From the NCBI RefSeq assembly GCF_000400995.2, contig NZ_DF238912.1, positions 58,461 to 122,460 on the forward strand: 64,000 nucleotides of DNA, read 5' to 3'. Shown piece by piece: positions 39,259 to 50,733 of this stretch (positions are counted from its first letter, which is position 1; every line of letters starts with the position of its first letter). A program made the translations under genes and the position numbers. Below the pieces are notes generated by a model. It worked only from the letters and a program-made list of their open reading frames with translations. It did no database searches and was not told the origin of the DNA. Origin of the DNA: Acidovorax sp. MR-S7. GTDB lineage: Bacteria; Pseudomonadota; Gammaproteobacteria; Burkholderiales; Burkholderiaceae_C.

Positions 39259-39292
39259 GCTGGGCTTCTCCTGTTGAAGCAGCGAGTATCGG

Positions 39293-40036
39293 CTACAGGG
39301 GATGGCTGGCCAGGCGCGCGGCGTCGGGGATGTGGATGTCGCGCTTGTCGATGCGGATCAGCCCGGCCGATTCCAGGTCGTGCAGCACGCGCGAGAAGTA
39401 TTCGGGCGTGATGGACAGCCGCGAGGCGATGGTGGCCTTGCTCACCGGCAGCGACACGCTGCGCGCGCCGGGCGGGTGCGCCGCTGCCTGTGCGGCAGTG
39501 GCGGCCAGGGCCAGCGCGGCGGCGTCTGCGGCGTGCTCGGGCAGGGCGTGCAGCAGGTAGCCGATCACGCGCTGCGCACCGCTGTGCAGGGTGTAGGTCT
39601 GCACGTCATGCACCAGCCCGTGCAGGCGCCGGGAGATGCCGGCGAGCATGCGCATGGCAAAGCGCGGGTCGTTGCCGATCTCGCGCACCACGGCGTCCTT
39701 GCCGACGGACAGCAGCAGCGTGTCGGCCAGCGCCTGGGCGTTCACGATGTAGGGCTTGCCGGTGAACATCAGCGCCTCGGCGAAGCTGATGCCGGGGCCG
39801 GCCAGCTCGATCACCTTCTCCTGCCCCGAGGGCGAGAGCGCGAACAGCTTGACCTGGCCCGTCACCGTGACGTGGAACTCCTCGCATGGCTGGCCCACGT
39901 GGAAGATGCCTTCGCCGCGCGCATAGCGCCGCAGGCGGCAGCCCGTGGCCAGGCGCTGCAGCTCGGGCAGCGTCATCTCCTGGAACAAGGGCAGGGCCGC
40001 GAGGTAGCGCGCGATGTCGAAGTGCGAAATATCCAT
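39293..40036 (-). CDS. dnr: Crp/Fnr-family regulator, Dnr-like
   Basis: This 247-residue protein has a cyclic-nucleotide-type beta barrel (~20-130: GEGIFHVGQPCEEFHVTVTGQVKLFALSPSGQEKVIELAGPG) and a C-terminal HTH (SKATIASRLSITPEYFSRVLHDLESAGLI). The four cysteines of the FNR iron-sulfur cluster are absent, as in Dnr/NnrR nitric-oxide regulators. An Ala-rich insertion (~170-190) is unusual. It is transcribed after nirN, 45 bp downstream of its stop, and probably acts on the palindrome at 48272. Confidence 0.82.
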   Translation of the reverse strand: MDISHFDIARYLAALPLFQEMTLPELQRLATGCRLRRYARGEGIFHVGQPCEEFHVTVTGQVKLFALSPSGQEKVIELAGPGISFAEALMFTGKPYIVNAQALADTLLLSVGKDAVVREIGNDPRFAMRMLAGISRRLHGLVHDVQTYTLHSGAQRVIGYLLHALPEHAADAAALALAATAAQAAAHPPGARSVSLPVSKATIASRLSITPEYFSRVLHDLESAGLIRIDKRDIHIPDAARLASHPL

Positions 40037-40081
40037 GCGCCGGATTGAAGGGGAATTCGCTCTGTACGTTCGTGACGTGCG

Positions 40082-41665
40082 TCAATGCGACGTGCCTTCG
40101 CTGCGCGTGATCTTGTTCCACACGTTGTATTTGCCCACCGGCTTCTTCATGGGCAGGCGCTTGACCTCCTGGAAGGTGGCGGCATCGAAGACGATGAGGG
40201 CGCCGTCCATCTCCCACACGCTGGCCAGGGCGTAGCGCCCGTCGCGCGTGAACTCGATGTGCGCCAGCGTCTTGCCCGGCTCGCGCACCTGGGCCACCGG
40301 CTCCAGCGTGCGCTTGTCGATGATGGTGAGCGTGTCCTTGGCGGCGGGGCTCATCATCGAATCCGTCCAGGCGTAGGGCGTGTCCTCGTGGCTGCGCATG
40401 AAGAAGCCGGGGCCGGGCGTCTTGAGGGTGCGCACGGTCTTCCAGGTCTTCATGTCGATCACGTCCACCGCGCCACCGCCCAGGTTGGGGCTGGCGAGCA
40501 CGGTGGTGCCGTTCCATGCGAAGGTGATGCCCGAGCCCAGGTGCGGCATGCCGGCGATGGGCAGGTCGGCCACTTTGGTGCGCGCGTCCAGGTTCACCAC
40601 CTGGGCGCTGGCGCCCGCGCCTTGCTTGGGGCGCGTGGCGCCGAGCACGTGGCGGTAGCTCTGGTCGAAGAAGAAGTCGTCCAGCGGCTCGCTCAGGGGC
40701 GTGCGGCGCACGCCCAGGTAGCCGGGCTTGGCGATTGCTTCGCCCATCTTGTAGTCGTGCACCAGGCCGTCGTGGATGGGCCCGGCCTGCGGGTCGTAGG
40801 AGATTTCCCAGATCTCGGGAATGTCCTTGAGCGCTACCACGAAGCTGTGGCGCGGCGTGGCGTCGTAGACGGCCGAGACGCGCGAACTGGCCTTGCCGTC
40901 GAGCGTGGCGGCGCCGTAGGTCTTGACCAGGTTGAGGTCGGCGTCGAACAGCGCCAGCGTGTGCGGCAGGTAGTTGGCGGCCATGACCCAGCGCCCGTCG
41001 CCGCTCACTGCCACGTTGCGCATGTTCAGGCCGGCGCGCACCTCGGCCACCACGGCCAGGCGCCACAGGTCGTACTTGGTGATCCAGCCGTCGCGCGAGC
41101 CGAAGAACACGTAGCGCCCGTCGGGCGTGAACTTGGGGCCGCCGTGCAGCGCGTAGCGGCTGGCGAAGCGCGTGATGACCTCGAAGCGGTCGCCGTCGAG
41201 CAGCGAGACGTGGTGGTCGCCGCCTTCGACGACGACGAACAGGTTCATCGGGTCGGCGTCCCACTTGGGTTTCACTGGCTCATCGTCCGGCAGGGGCGTG
41301 AAGCTGCGCGAGGCGCGGATGTCGGCCTCGCCCCAGCGCGGCGCGGGTACCACGGGCGTGCGCACCCAGGTGGCCAGGGCGGCGATTTCGCCTTCCGAGA
41401 GCTGGCCGCTGAAGCTGGGCATCTGCGTGGCCGGGCGGCCTTGCGCGATGACGCGCTGCAGCTCGGCCGGGCGCGTGCGCTCCAGGCTCTCGGGCAGCAG
41501 CGCCGGGCCCATCAGTCCGGTGCGCTGCGCGCCGTGGCACACGGCGCAGTGCTGCTGGTAGAGGGCGGGTGCGTCGGGCTTGGCGGGCGCCGGGGCCTGG
41601 GCCAGCGCGGCAAGGGAGGCGAGGGTGATGACGGCGGTCAGCAGGGGGCGGAGGGCTTTAGGCAT
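40082..41665 (-). CDS. nirN: NirN, c-type cytochrome / heme d1 maturation dehydrogenase
   Basis: The protein is 527 residues from ATG 41665. Signal peptide MPKALRPLLTAVITLASLAALA; one heme c site CAVCHG near residue 43; then an eight-bladed propeller homologous to NirS (VVVEGGDHHVSLLDGDRFEVITRF, KFTPDGRYVFFGSRDGWITKYDLW). NirN introduces the last double bond of heme d1 and hands it to NirS in the periplasm. It overlaps nirJ by 8 bp. Confidence 0.9.
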   Translation of the reverse strand: MPKALRPLLTAVITLASLAALAQAPAPAKPDAPALYQQHCAVCHGAQRTGLMGPALLPESLERTRPAELQRVIAQGRPATQMPSFSGQLSEGEIAALATWVRTPVVPAPRWGEADIRASRSFTPLPDDEPVKPKWDADPMNLFVVVEGGDHHVSLLDGDRFEVITRFASRYALHGGPKFTPDGRYVFFGSRDGWITKYDLWRLAVVAEVRAGLNMRNVAVSGDGRWVMAANYLPHTLALFDADLNLVKTYGAATLDGKASSRVSAVYDATPRHSFVVALKDIPEIWEISYDPQAGPIHDGLVHDYKMGEAIAKPGYLGVRRTPLSEPLDDFFFDQSYRHVLGATRPKQGAGASAQVVNLDARTKVADLPIAGMPHLGSGITFAWNGTTVLASPNLGGGAVDVIDMKTWKTVRTLKTPGPGFFMRSHEDTPYAWTDSMMSPAAKDTLTIIDKRTLEPVAQVREPGKTLAHIEFTRDGRYALASVWEMDGALIVFDAATFQEVKRLPMKKPVGKYNVWNKITRSEGTSH

Positions 41666-42878
41666 GGGCGATCTCGATGGTGCGGCGCGCGTTTTTCCTG
41701 GCGTGTGCCTCGAACGGCGTGCTAGCGGCGCCCACCTCGGCATCGCCGAGGTAGCAGCCCGGGTCCTCGAACCACGGGTTGCCGGTGAGCTGCTGGGCGC
41801 GCACGCGCGTGTTGCCGTTGCAGATGGCAAGGTACTGGCACGCCGCGCAGCGGCCCTGCACGGGGCGCGGGCGCTGCTTCAGGCCGGCCATCAGCGGGTC
41901 GCTGGTGTCGTTCCAGATCTGCGAGAACGGGCGCTCGCGCACGCAGCCCAGGTCGTGGTGCCACCACATCGTGTCGGGGTGGACGCGGCCCAGGTTGTCG
42001 ATGTTGGCCACCATCTGGCCGCTGGCGTTGCCGCCCCAGGCCACCAGGCGCTGGCGCAGTGCGCCCTCCCACTGCGGCAGGCGCTGGCGCACCCATTGCA
42101 GCAGGTAGGGGCCGTCGGCGTCGTTGTTGCCGCTCACATAGTCGTCCAGGCTGCCGGCCTGGGCGGCGGCCCAGGCGTGGTCGAACAGCAGGTCCATGGC
42201 GGCGCGCGTGGCCTGGTGGTGCGCGTCCTTGTCGCGGTGGATGTTGCCGCGCCCGGCGTAGTTGAGGTGCGAGAAGTAGAACTTGTTCGCGCCCTCGTCC
42301 TGCATGAGCTGCAGCAGCGCGGGCAGGTCGTGCGCGTTCAGCGCCGTCATGGTGAAGCGCAGGCCCACCTTGACGTTGTGCGTGGCCAGGTGGCGGATGG
42401 CGGCCAGGCTGCGGTCGAACGCGCCGTCGAGGCGGCGGAACTTGTCGTGCGTGGGCTTCAGCCCGTCGAGGCTGATGCCCACGTAGTCGAAGCCCGCGCC
42501 CGCGATGCGCGCGGCCAGGGGGGCGTCGATCAGCGTGCCGTTGGTCGAGAGGCCGGTGTAGAAGCCCAGGTCGCGTGCGCGCGCGGCGATCTCGAACAGG
42601 TCGAGCCGCAGCAGCGGCTCGCCGCCCGAGAGGATGAGCGCGGGCACGCCGAAGGCCTTCAGGTCGTCCATCACCGTGAAGACTTCCGGCAAGGACAGCT
42701 CGCCCGCGTAGTCGTGGTCGGCCGAGAGCGCGTAGCAGTGCTTGCAGGTGAGGTTGCAGCGGCGGATCAGGTTCCAGATGACCACGGGGCCGCGCGCGTG
42801 CCGTTCGCGGGGCGTGGGGTAGCTGCCGGTGGCTTGTGCCTGCGCGAGTTCGCGCAGGTACTGGCTGATGCGGAACAT
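41658..42878 (-). CDS. nirJ: Heme d1 biosynthesis radical SAM protein NirJ
   Basis: This 406-residue protein has the radical SAM cluster motif CNLTCKHC (Cys-x3-Cys-x2-Cys, ~41-48), the SAM-binding SGGEP motif and a C-terminal SPASM-like cysteine set (CAACQYLAICNGN). NirJ removes propionate side chains and forms the oxo groups of heme d1. It lies between nirH and nirN in the operon. Confidence 0.94.
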   Translation of the reverse strand: MFRISQYLRELAQAQATGSYPTPRERHARGPVVIWNLIRRCNLTCKHCYALSADHDYAGELSLPEVFTVMDDLKAFGVPALILSGGEPLLRLDLFEIAARARDLGFYTGLSTNGTLIDAPLAARIAGAGFDYVGISLDGLKPTHDKFRRLDGAFDRSLAAIRHLATHNVKVGLRFTMTALNAHDLPALLQLMQDEGANKFYFSHLNYAGRGNIHRDKDAHHQATRAAMDLLFDHAWAAAQAGSLDDYVSGNNDADGPYLLQWVRQRLPQWEGALRQRLVAWGGNASGQMVANIDNLGRVHPDTMWWHHDLGCVRERPFSQIWNDTSDPLMAGLKQRPRPVQGRCAACQYLAICNGNTRVRAQQLTGNPWFEDPGCYLGDAEVGAASTPFEAHARKNARRTIEIAHA

Positions 42879-42881
42879 GGT

Positions 42882-43361
42882 TCAGTCCTTTAATCGGAGA
42901 CCGGTTTTCTTGAGGATGGCGGTGGAATACAGGATGTCGTGGCCCCGGCAGGCGCCGCCCAGCAGCGCGGCGATCTCGCCGGCCTGCTGCGCCACGCTCT
43001 CGCGGCTAGTGCCGTGCAGCATGGCGAACAGGTTGTAGGGCCAGCCGGGCAGGTGGCGCGGGCGGCGGTAGCAGTGGCTCACGCCTGGCAGGGCGGCCAC
43101 GCGCGGGCCGAGCGTGGCCACGTGTTCGTCGGCCACGTCCCAGACGCTCATGCCGTTGGCGGTGTAGCCCAGGCGGTAGTGGTTGGGCACGGCGCCGATG
43201 CGGCGCACCAGGCCCCGGGCCAGCATGTATTCCAGGCGTTCACGCACCTGCTCGCCAGGCACGCCGAGCATGGCGCCCACGGCCTCGTAGGGGCGCGCCA
43301 CCAGGGGCAGGCCGCCCTGGGTGGCGGCGATCAGCGCGCGGTCGAAGGCATCAAGCGCCAT
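42882..43361 (-). CDS. nirH: Siroheme decarboxylase subunit NirH (AsnC/Lrp-like)
   Basis: The protein is 159 residues from ATG 43361. An N-terminal AsnC-like HTH (FDRALIAATQGGLPLVARPYEAVGAMLG) and a RAM-like domain with GYTANGMSVWDV and YRRPRHLPGWPYNLFAMLHG are seen. With NirD, NirL and NirG it decarboxylates siroheme. The name H rather than G rests on gene order and is provisional. It overlaps nirG by 11 bp. Confidence 0.88.
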   Translation of the reverse strand: MALDAFDRALIAATQGGLPLVARPYEAVGAMLGVPGEQVRERLEYMLARGLVRRIGAVPNHYRLGYTANGMSVWDVADEHVATLGPRVAALPGVSHCYRRPRHLPGWPYNLFAMLHGTSRESVAQQAGEIAALLGGACRGHDILYSTAILKKTGLRLKD

Positions 43362-43827
43362 GGGGTGCTCCTGCGAGGGGCAGCGGAGGCAGGCGCAGTT
43401 CCACGAAATACTCCTCCTCCTTGGGAAACGCGTGCACGGGCAGGCCCGTGGCGGCCTCGATGTGCGCGAGCGCGTCGGCCGCCTGCGCGGGGGATTCGGC
43501 GGCCACGACGAACCACATGTTGAGCGCATGCGTGCGCCGGTAGTTGTGCGCCACTTCCGGAAAGGCGTTGACGGTGGCAGCCACGGCGCTGAAGCGTTCC
43601 TCGGGCACGGCGATGGCGGCGAGCACGAACAGGCCGCCCGCGCGCTCGATCTGGAACAGCGGGCCGAAGCGCGTAAGCACGCCCTGCGACAGCAGGCGCC
43701 GCAGGCGCACCAGCACCTGCTCCTCGGTGCAGCCCAGCGCGGCCGCCACGGTGGCGAAGGGGCGGTCCACGAGCGGAAAGCCGCCGTGCAAGTGGTCCAC
43801 CAGGAGTGCGTCGTCAGGGCTCAGCAT
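43351..43827 (-). CDS. nirG: Siroheme decarboxylase subunit NirG (AsnC/Lrp-like)
   Basis: The protein is 158 residues from ATG 43827. MLSPDDALLVDHLHGGFPLVDRPFATVAAALG is the HTH part, and VAHNYRRTHALNMWFVVAAE contains the conserved HNYxR and NMWF motifs of this family. It overlaps nirDL by 14 bp and nirH by 11 bp. The order after nirDL supports the G assignment. Confidence 0.88.
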   Translation of the reverse strand: MLSPDDALLVDHLHGGFPLVDRPFATVAAALGCTEEQVLVRLRRLLSQGVLTRFGPLFQIERAGGLFVLAAIAVPEERFSAVAATVNAFPEVAHNYRRTHALNMWFVVAAESPAQAADALAHIEAATGLPVHAFPKEEEYFVELRLPPLPLAGAPHGA

Positions 43828-44842
43828 GGGCGGGCTCCTGGAGTTCGGGCGCCGGGCAGGCATGCGGCGCGTGGTGGGCGAAGCGGCGCGCGCCGGTCTG
43901 CTTGAAGCGCCGCAGCGAGAACAGCACGGCGCTGGGATAGGCCTGCAGGCCGGCCTGTGCGCTGGCGTGGGAGAGCGCTGCATGTACTGCTTGCCGGTCG
44001 CGTCCGTGCACCATGCAGTACAGGTTGAAGGGCCAGCCGTCCGCACGGGCGCGCCGGTAGGCCAGCGTGACGCCTGGCGTGTGCGCCAGGGCCGCGCCGT
44101 GGCGCTCTACCAGCGCGTCGGGCACGTCGAACACGGCCATGGCGTTGGCGGTGTAGCCCAGCTCGTGGTGGCGCACGACGACGCCGAAGCGGCTGAGCTG
44201 GCCCTGGGCCAGCCAGCGCGACAGTGTGTCCAGCACGGCCAGCGTGCTGCCGTGCAGCTGGTCGGCCCAGACGTCGTAGGGCCGCAGCGTGAGCGGCAGG
44301 CCTTCCTCGGCCAGGGCGGCGAGCGGCCGGTCGGCAGGCGCCAGCGGGGCGGCCGCCGCGGGCGTGGGCTGCGCGGCGCCGGCCAGGCCGGCCTGCAGGT
44401 CGAAGGCGGTGTCGATGCGGTAGGGGCGCAGCATGGGCAGGCGCAGCACCGGCAGGGCCGTGGCCTGCTCGATGGAGCGCAGCAGGCGCTCCACCTGCTG
44501 TGCATCGCGGCCGGTGGCGACGAACCAGAGGTTGGTGGCGTGCTCGCGCTCGTAGTTGTGGTTGACGCCGGGGTGGGCAGAGACGGTGGCGGCCACGTCG
44601 TCCAGCCGCGCGGGTGGCACGGCCATGGCGGCCAGCAGCGACGCGCCGCCCGCGCCCGGCGCGAACACGGCGCCGATGCGGCTGAGCGCGCCGGCCTGCC
44701 ACAGCCGCGCGTAGCGGCCCAGCACCTCGCCTTCATCCAGGCCCAGGGTCCGGCCGATGGCTTCGAATGGCCGCTCGCACAGCGGAAAGCCGCGCTGCCA
44801 GGTGTTGAGCAGCGCCAGGCCCAAGGCATCGCCGGCAGGCAT
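43814..44842 (-). CDS. nirDL: Fused siroheme decarboxylase NirDL
   Basis: This 342-residue protein contains two tandem AsnC-like units. The NirD part is ~1-155 (LLNTWQRGFPLCERPFEAIG, VNHNYEREHATNLWFVATG) and the NirL part ~175-325 (EEGLPLTLRPYDVWADQL, GYTANAMAVFDVPDA, WPFNLYCMVHG). An Ala/Pro linker (PTPAAAAPLAPADRP) joins them. D and L are separate genes in Pseudomonas aeruginosa; the fusion is known in several betaproteobacteria. It abuts nirF. Confidence 0.92.
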   Translation of the reverse strand: MPAGDALGLALLNTWQRGFPLCERPFEAIGRTLGLDEGEVLGRYARLWQAGALSRIGAVFAPGAGGASLLAAMAVPPARLDDVAATVSAHPGVNHNYEREHATNLWFVATGRDAQQVERLLRSIEQATALPVLRLPMLRPYRIDTAFDLQAGLAGAAQPTPAAAAPLAPADRPLAALAEEGLPLTLRPYDVWADQLHGSTLAVLDTLSRWLAQGQLSRFGVVVRHHELGYTANAMAVFDVPDALVERHGAALAHTPGVTLAYRRARADGWPFNLYCMVHGRDRQAVHAALSHASAQAGLQAYPSAVLFSLRRFKQTGARRFAHHAPHACPAPELQEPAHAEP

Positions 44843-46060
44843 TCAGAACCCCATGCGCTGTGCGCGCGCAGTGAAGAAGATGCCGCTGGGGGCATCCACG
44901 GGCAGGCTGGCCTGCGCCTGCAGCGTGTGGGTGTCGTAGACCTGCACGCGGTTGTCGTCGCGGCAGCTGATCCACACCGACTCGCCGCGCGGCGTGAACT
45001 CCATGTGCAGCACGGCCTTGCCGGGGCGCAGCGTCTCCGCCACGCGCTGGCTGGGCGTGTCGATCACCTGCACCCGGTCGTAGTCGGGGACCGAGAAGTT
45101 GACCCACACCTGGCGTCCGTCGGGCCGCGCCATCACGAACACGGGCTGGCCTGCGACGGGGATGCGGCCGACCTCGGCCCAGGTGTCGGTGTCGACGACG
45201 AGCACTTCGTGGCGGCCGACGGCCGGCAGGTAGGCGTGCCGGCCCGCGATGGCCCAGCCGCGCAGGTGCGGCATCTTGTACACGGGCAGGGGCTGCTGGC
45301 CGCGCCCGTAGCCTTTCATGATGCGGCGCGCGCGGGGTGCGGGGTCCCACAGGTCCACCATGGCCAGGCCGTCTTCGCCGAACAGTCCGGCGATGTAGTG
45401 GCGGCCGTTGGGCGAGACCAGGGCGTCGTAGGGCTGCTTGCCGATGTCAGGCAGGGTGGCGATGCGCGGCTGGCGCGGGTCGGCGCAGTCGGCGATGCAG
45501 ATGGCGCCGGCGTCGAACAGGCTGTAGATGAAGCGCCGCTGCGGCAGGTCGGCCAGGCCGACCACGCGCGAGCGTTCGCCGCCCGGGGTGAGCGCGGGCA
45601 CGTCGGCCAGCAGCTCCAGGGTGGCGGCGTCGAACACCTTGATGCCGCCGGGCGTGTAGTTTTGCGCAACGACCAGGCTGCCGTCGGCGCTGATGGCGCC
45701 GCCGATGGAGTTGCCGGCCTGCATCACGCGGTGGGTGATGCGCCCCGCGAGGATGTCCACGCGGGTCAGGCCGCCGTCACGGCCGAAGACGTAGGCGTAG
45801 CGCGCATCGCGCGAGAACACCACCGAGGCGTGCGACAGATCGCCCAGCCCGGTGACGCGGCCCATGGCGGCGCGGCGGCTGGTGTTGACGAGGGTGAGCG
45901 CGCCCTGGGCGCGCTCGACGACCACGCCCAGGTCGCCCGTGCCTTGCAGCGTGGGCGCCTGCGGCGGCGATGCAGGCGAGGAGGGGGCCGCGCAGCCGCT
46001 GGCGAGCAGCGGCGCGCTGGCGGCGAGCGACAGCAGGTTGCGCCGTTTCATGGGAGTCAT
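44843..46060 (-). CDS. nirF: NirF, heme d1 synthesis lipoprotein
   Basis: The protein is 405 residues from ATG 46060, or 402 from ATG 46051. A lipobox LASGC (Cys ~23) marks an outer-leaflet periplasmic lipoprotein. The body is a NirS-like propeller without heme c (VVFSRDARYAYVFGRDGGLTRVDILAG, FTPRGESVWISCRDDNRVQVYD). NirF is needed for heme d1 completion and interacts with NirN and NirS. Its 5' end overlaps nirC by 4 bp. Confidence 0.92.
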   Translation of the reverse strand: MTPMKRRNLLSLAASAPLLASGCAAPSSPASPPQAPTLQGTGDLGVVVERAQGALTLVNTSRRAAMGRVTGLGDLSHASVVFSRDARYAYVFGRDGGLTRVDILAGRITHRVMQAGNSIGGAISADGSLVVAQNYTPGGIKVFDAATLELLADVPALTPGGERSRVVGLADLPQRRFIYSLFDAGAICIADCADPRQPRIATLPDIGKQPYDALVSPNGRHYIAGLFGEDGLAMVDLWDPAPRARRIMKGYGRGQQPLPVYKMPHLRGWAIAGRHAYLPAVGRHEVLVVDTDTWAEVGRIPVAGQPVFVMARPDGRQVWVNFSVPDYDRVQVIDTPSQRVAETLRPGKAVLHMEFTPRGESVWISCRDDNRVQVYDTHTLQAQASLPVDAPSGIFFTARAQRMGF

Positions 46061-46404
46061 GGAGCCGGGCTCCTGTTTTCTTCGGGAAAGCCGCTGGCCA
46101 GCCGCTCGGCGATCCACCGCGCCTCGCTGCCCTGGAGCAGGGCGCTCCAGGGCGGCATGGGAGTGCCGGGAATGCCGTGGGTGATGACGGCGGCCAGGTA
46201 TTCGGGGGGCTTGCCGGCCAGGGACTCGCGCGTGAGCGCGGGGCCCAGGCCGCCGGTGAGGCGCATGCCATGGCACGAGCCGCAATCCTGGCGCACCATG
46301 CGCACGAGCTGCGCGCTGCGCTCGGCTGTGGGCACCGCGCTCTGCGCCATGGCTTGCGCCGCGCAGACGGCCCCGGCGAGGAGGAGGATGGCGGGACGCA
46401 CCAT
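46057..46404 (-). CDS. nirC: NirC, small c-type cytochrome
   Basis: The protein is 115 residues from ATG 46404. Signal peptide MVRPAILLLAGAVCAAQAMA-Q and one heme c site CGSCHG, with a distal Met in GIPGTPMPPW. NirC is a candidate electron donor or heme d1 maturation partner of NirS. It starts 17 bp after nirS. Confidence 0.92.
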   Translation of the reverse strand: MVRPAILLLAGAVCAAQAMAQSAVPTAERSAQLVRMVRQDCGSCHGMRLTGGLGPALTRESLAGKPPEYLAAVITHGIPGTPMPPWSALLQGSEARWIAERLASGFPEENRSPAP

Positions 46405-46421
46405 GACAGTCCTCGTCGACG

Positions 46422-48155
<1,734 letters not shown>

Positions 48156-48271
48156 TCACGGATCAGCGCATGGGTGGTCCCCCGGCGGATGCCGCGGGCC
48201 CTCTCGCGAGGTCGCTGTCCATTCCCTCTTCATGCGAGTGGCTGTGATCGTCGCGCCGGCCCGCGCGCCTG

Positions 48272-48291
48272 TCCTTGAACTGGTTCAAGGA
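48272..48291. promoter_or_regulatory. Dnr/FNR-type box between nirS and nirE
   Basis: TCCTTGAACTGGTTCAAGGA is a perfect palindrome with 8-bp arms. Its core TTGAA-N4-TTCAA has the form of Dnr/FNR sites (TTGAT-N4-ATCAA). It is 131 bp from the nirS start and 61 bp from the nirE start, so one site could serve both directions. Confidence 0.8.
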
Positions 48292-48352
48292 CGGATGCAC
48301 AGGGCCTTTGAACAATCGGCACCACCACGATCCGCGAAGAAAGAAGACCTGT

Positions 48353-49171
48353 ATGAGCTTCATAGAAGACGCGCGCTGGTTCGCAGCGCCTCCCGCCGCC
48401 GGGGCGAACGCCCGTCCCGGGCGCGTGACCCTGGTGGGCGCCGGCCCCGGCGACCCCGAGCTGCTCACGCTGCGCGCCGTGAAGGCGTTGCGCGGCGCAC
48501 GCCTGGTGCTCTACGACCACCTGGTGGGCAAGGAGGTGCTGCGCTACGTGGCCGACGATGCCGACCTGATCTACGTGGGTAAGGAGGCCGCTCATCACAC
48601 GCTGCCGCAGGAATCCATCATCGACCTCATGCTGCGGCTGACACGCAGCGGGCGCAGCCTGGTGCGCCTCAAGGGCGGAGACGGCTTCATCTTCGGCCGC
48701 GGCGGCGAGGAGGCGCAGGCCCTGGCCGACGCCGGCATCGCCTTCGACGTGGTGCCTGGCATCACCGCCGCCCAGGGCGCCGGCGCCTGCGCCGGCATCC
48801 CGCTCACCCACCGCGACCATGCGGCCACGCTGGTGTTCGCCACCGGCCACCTGCAGGGCGACGGCGAAGTGGCGCTGGACTGGCAGGCGCTGGCGCGCCC
48901 GCGCCAGACGGTGGTGATCTACATGGGCATCGGCAACCTGCCCGTGATCTGCGCCGAGCTGGTGCGCCACGGCCTGCCGCAGGACACGCCGGCGGCGCTG
49001 GTGGAGCAGGCGTCGCTGCCGGGGCAGCGCTGCATCGAAGGCACGCTGCAGAGCCTGCCGCAGCTCGCCTTGCAGCACCGCGTGCGTCCGCCCGCGCTGA
49101 TCGTGGTGGGCGGGGTGGTGGCGCTGCGCCCGCAACTGCTCAAGGGCTTGCAGGCCATGAACACGCGCTGA
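48353..49171 (+). CDS. nirE: Uroporphyrinogen-III C-methyltransferase NirE
   Basis: The protein is 272 residues from ATG 48353. SUMT motifs are VTLVGAGPGDPELLTLRAVKAL, VGKEAAHHTLPQESI, VRLKGGDGFIFGRGGEEAQAL and the central VVPGITAAQGAGACAGIPLTHRDHA. It makes precorrin-2, the entry to heme d1 and siroheme. The position divergent from nirS behind a shared regulatory box supports NirE over CobA or CysG. Confidence 0.9.
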   Translation: MSFIEDARWFAAPPAAGANARPGRVTLVGAGPGDPELLTLRAVKALRGARLVLYDHLVGKEVLRYVADDADLIYVGKEAAHHTLPQESIIDLMLRLTRSGRSLVRLKGGDGFIFGRGGEEAQALADAGIAFDVVPGITAAQGAGACAGIPLTHRDHAATLVFATGHLQGDGEVALDWQALARPRQTVVIYMGIGNLPVICAELVRHGLPQDTPAALVEQASLPGQRCIEGTLQSLPQLALQHRVRPPALIVVGGVVALRPQLLKGLQAMNTR

Positions 49172-49215
49172 TCGGGTGGTTTCGGGCATCATCCGGGCTT
49201 CACTTGGCGAAGCCC

Positions 49216-50703
<1,488 letters not shown>

Positions 50704-50733
50704 AGCGGCCGTTTTTCCGGGAAAGCATCTTTC

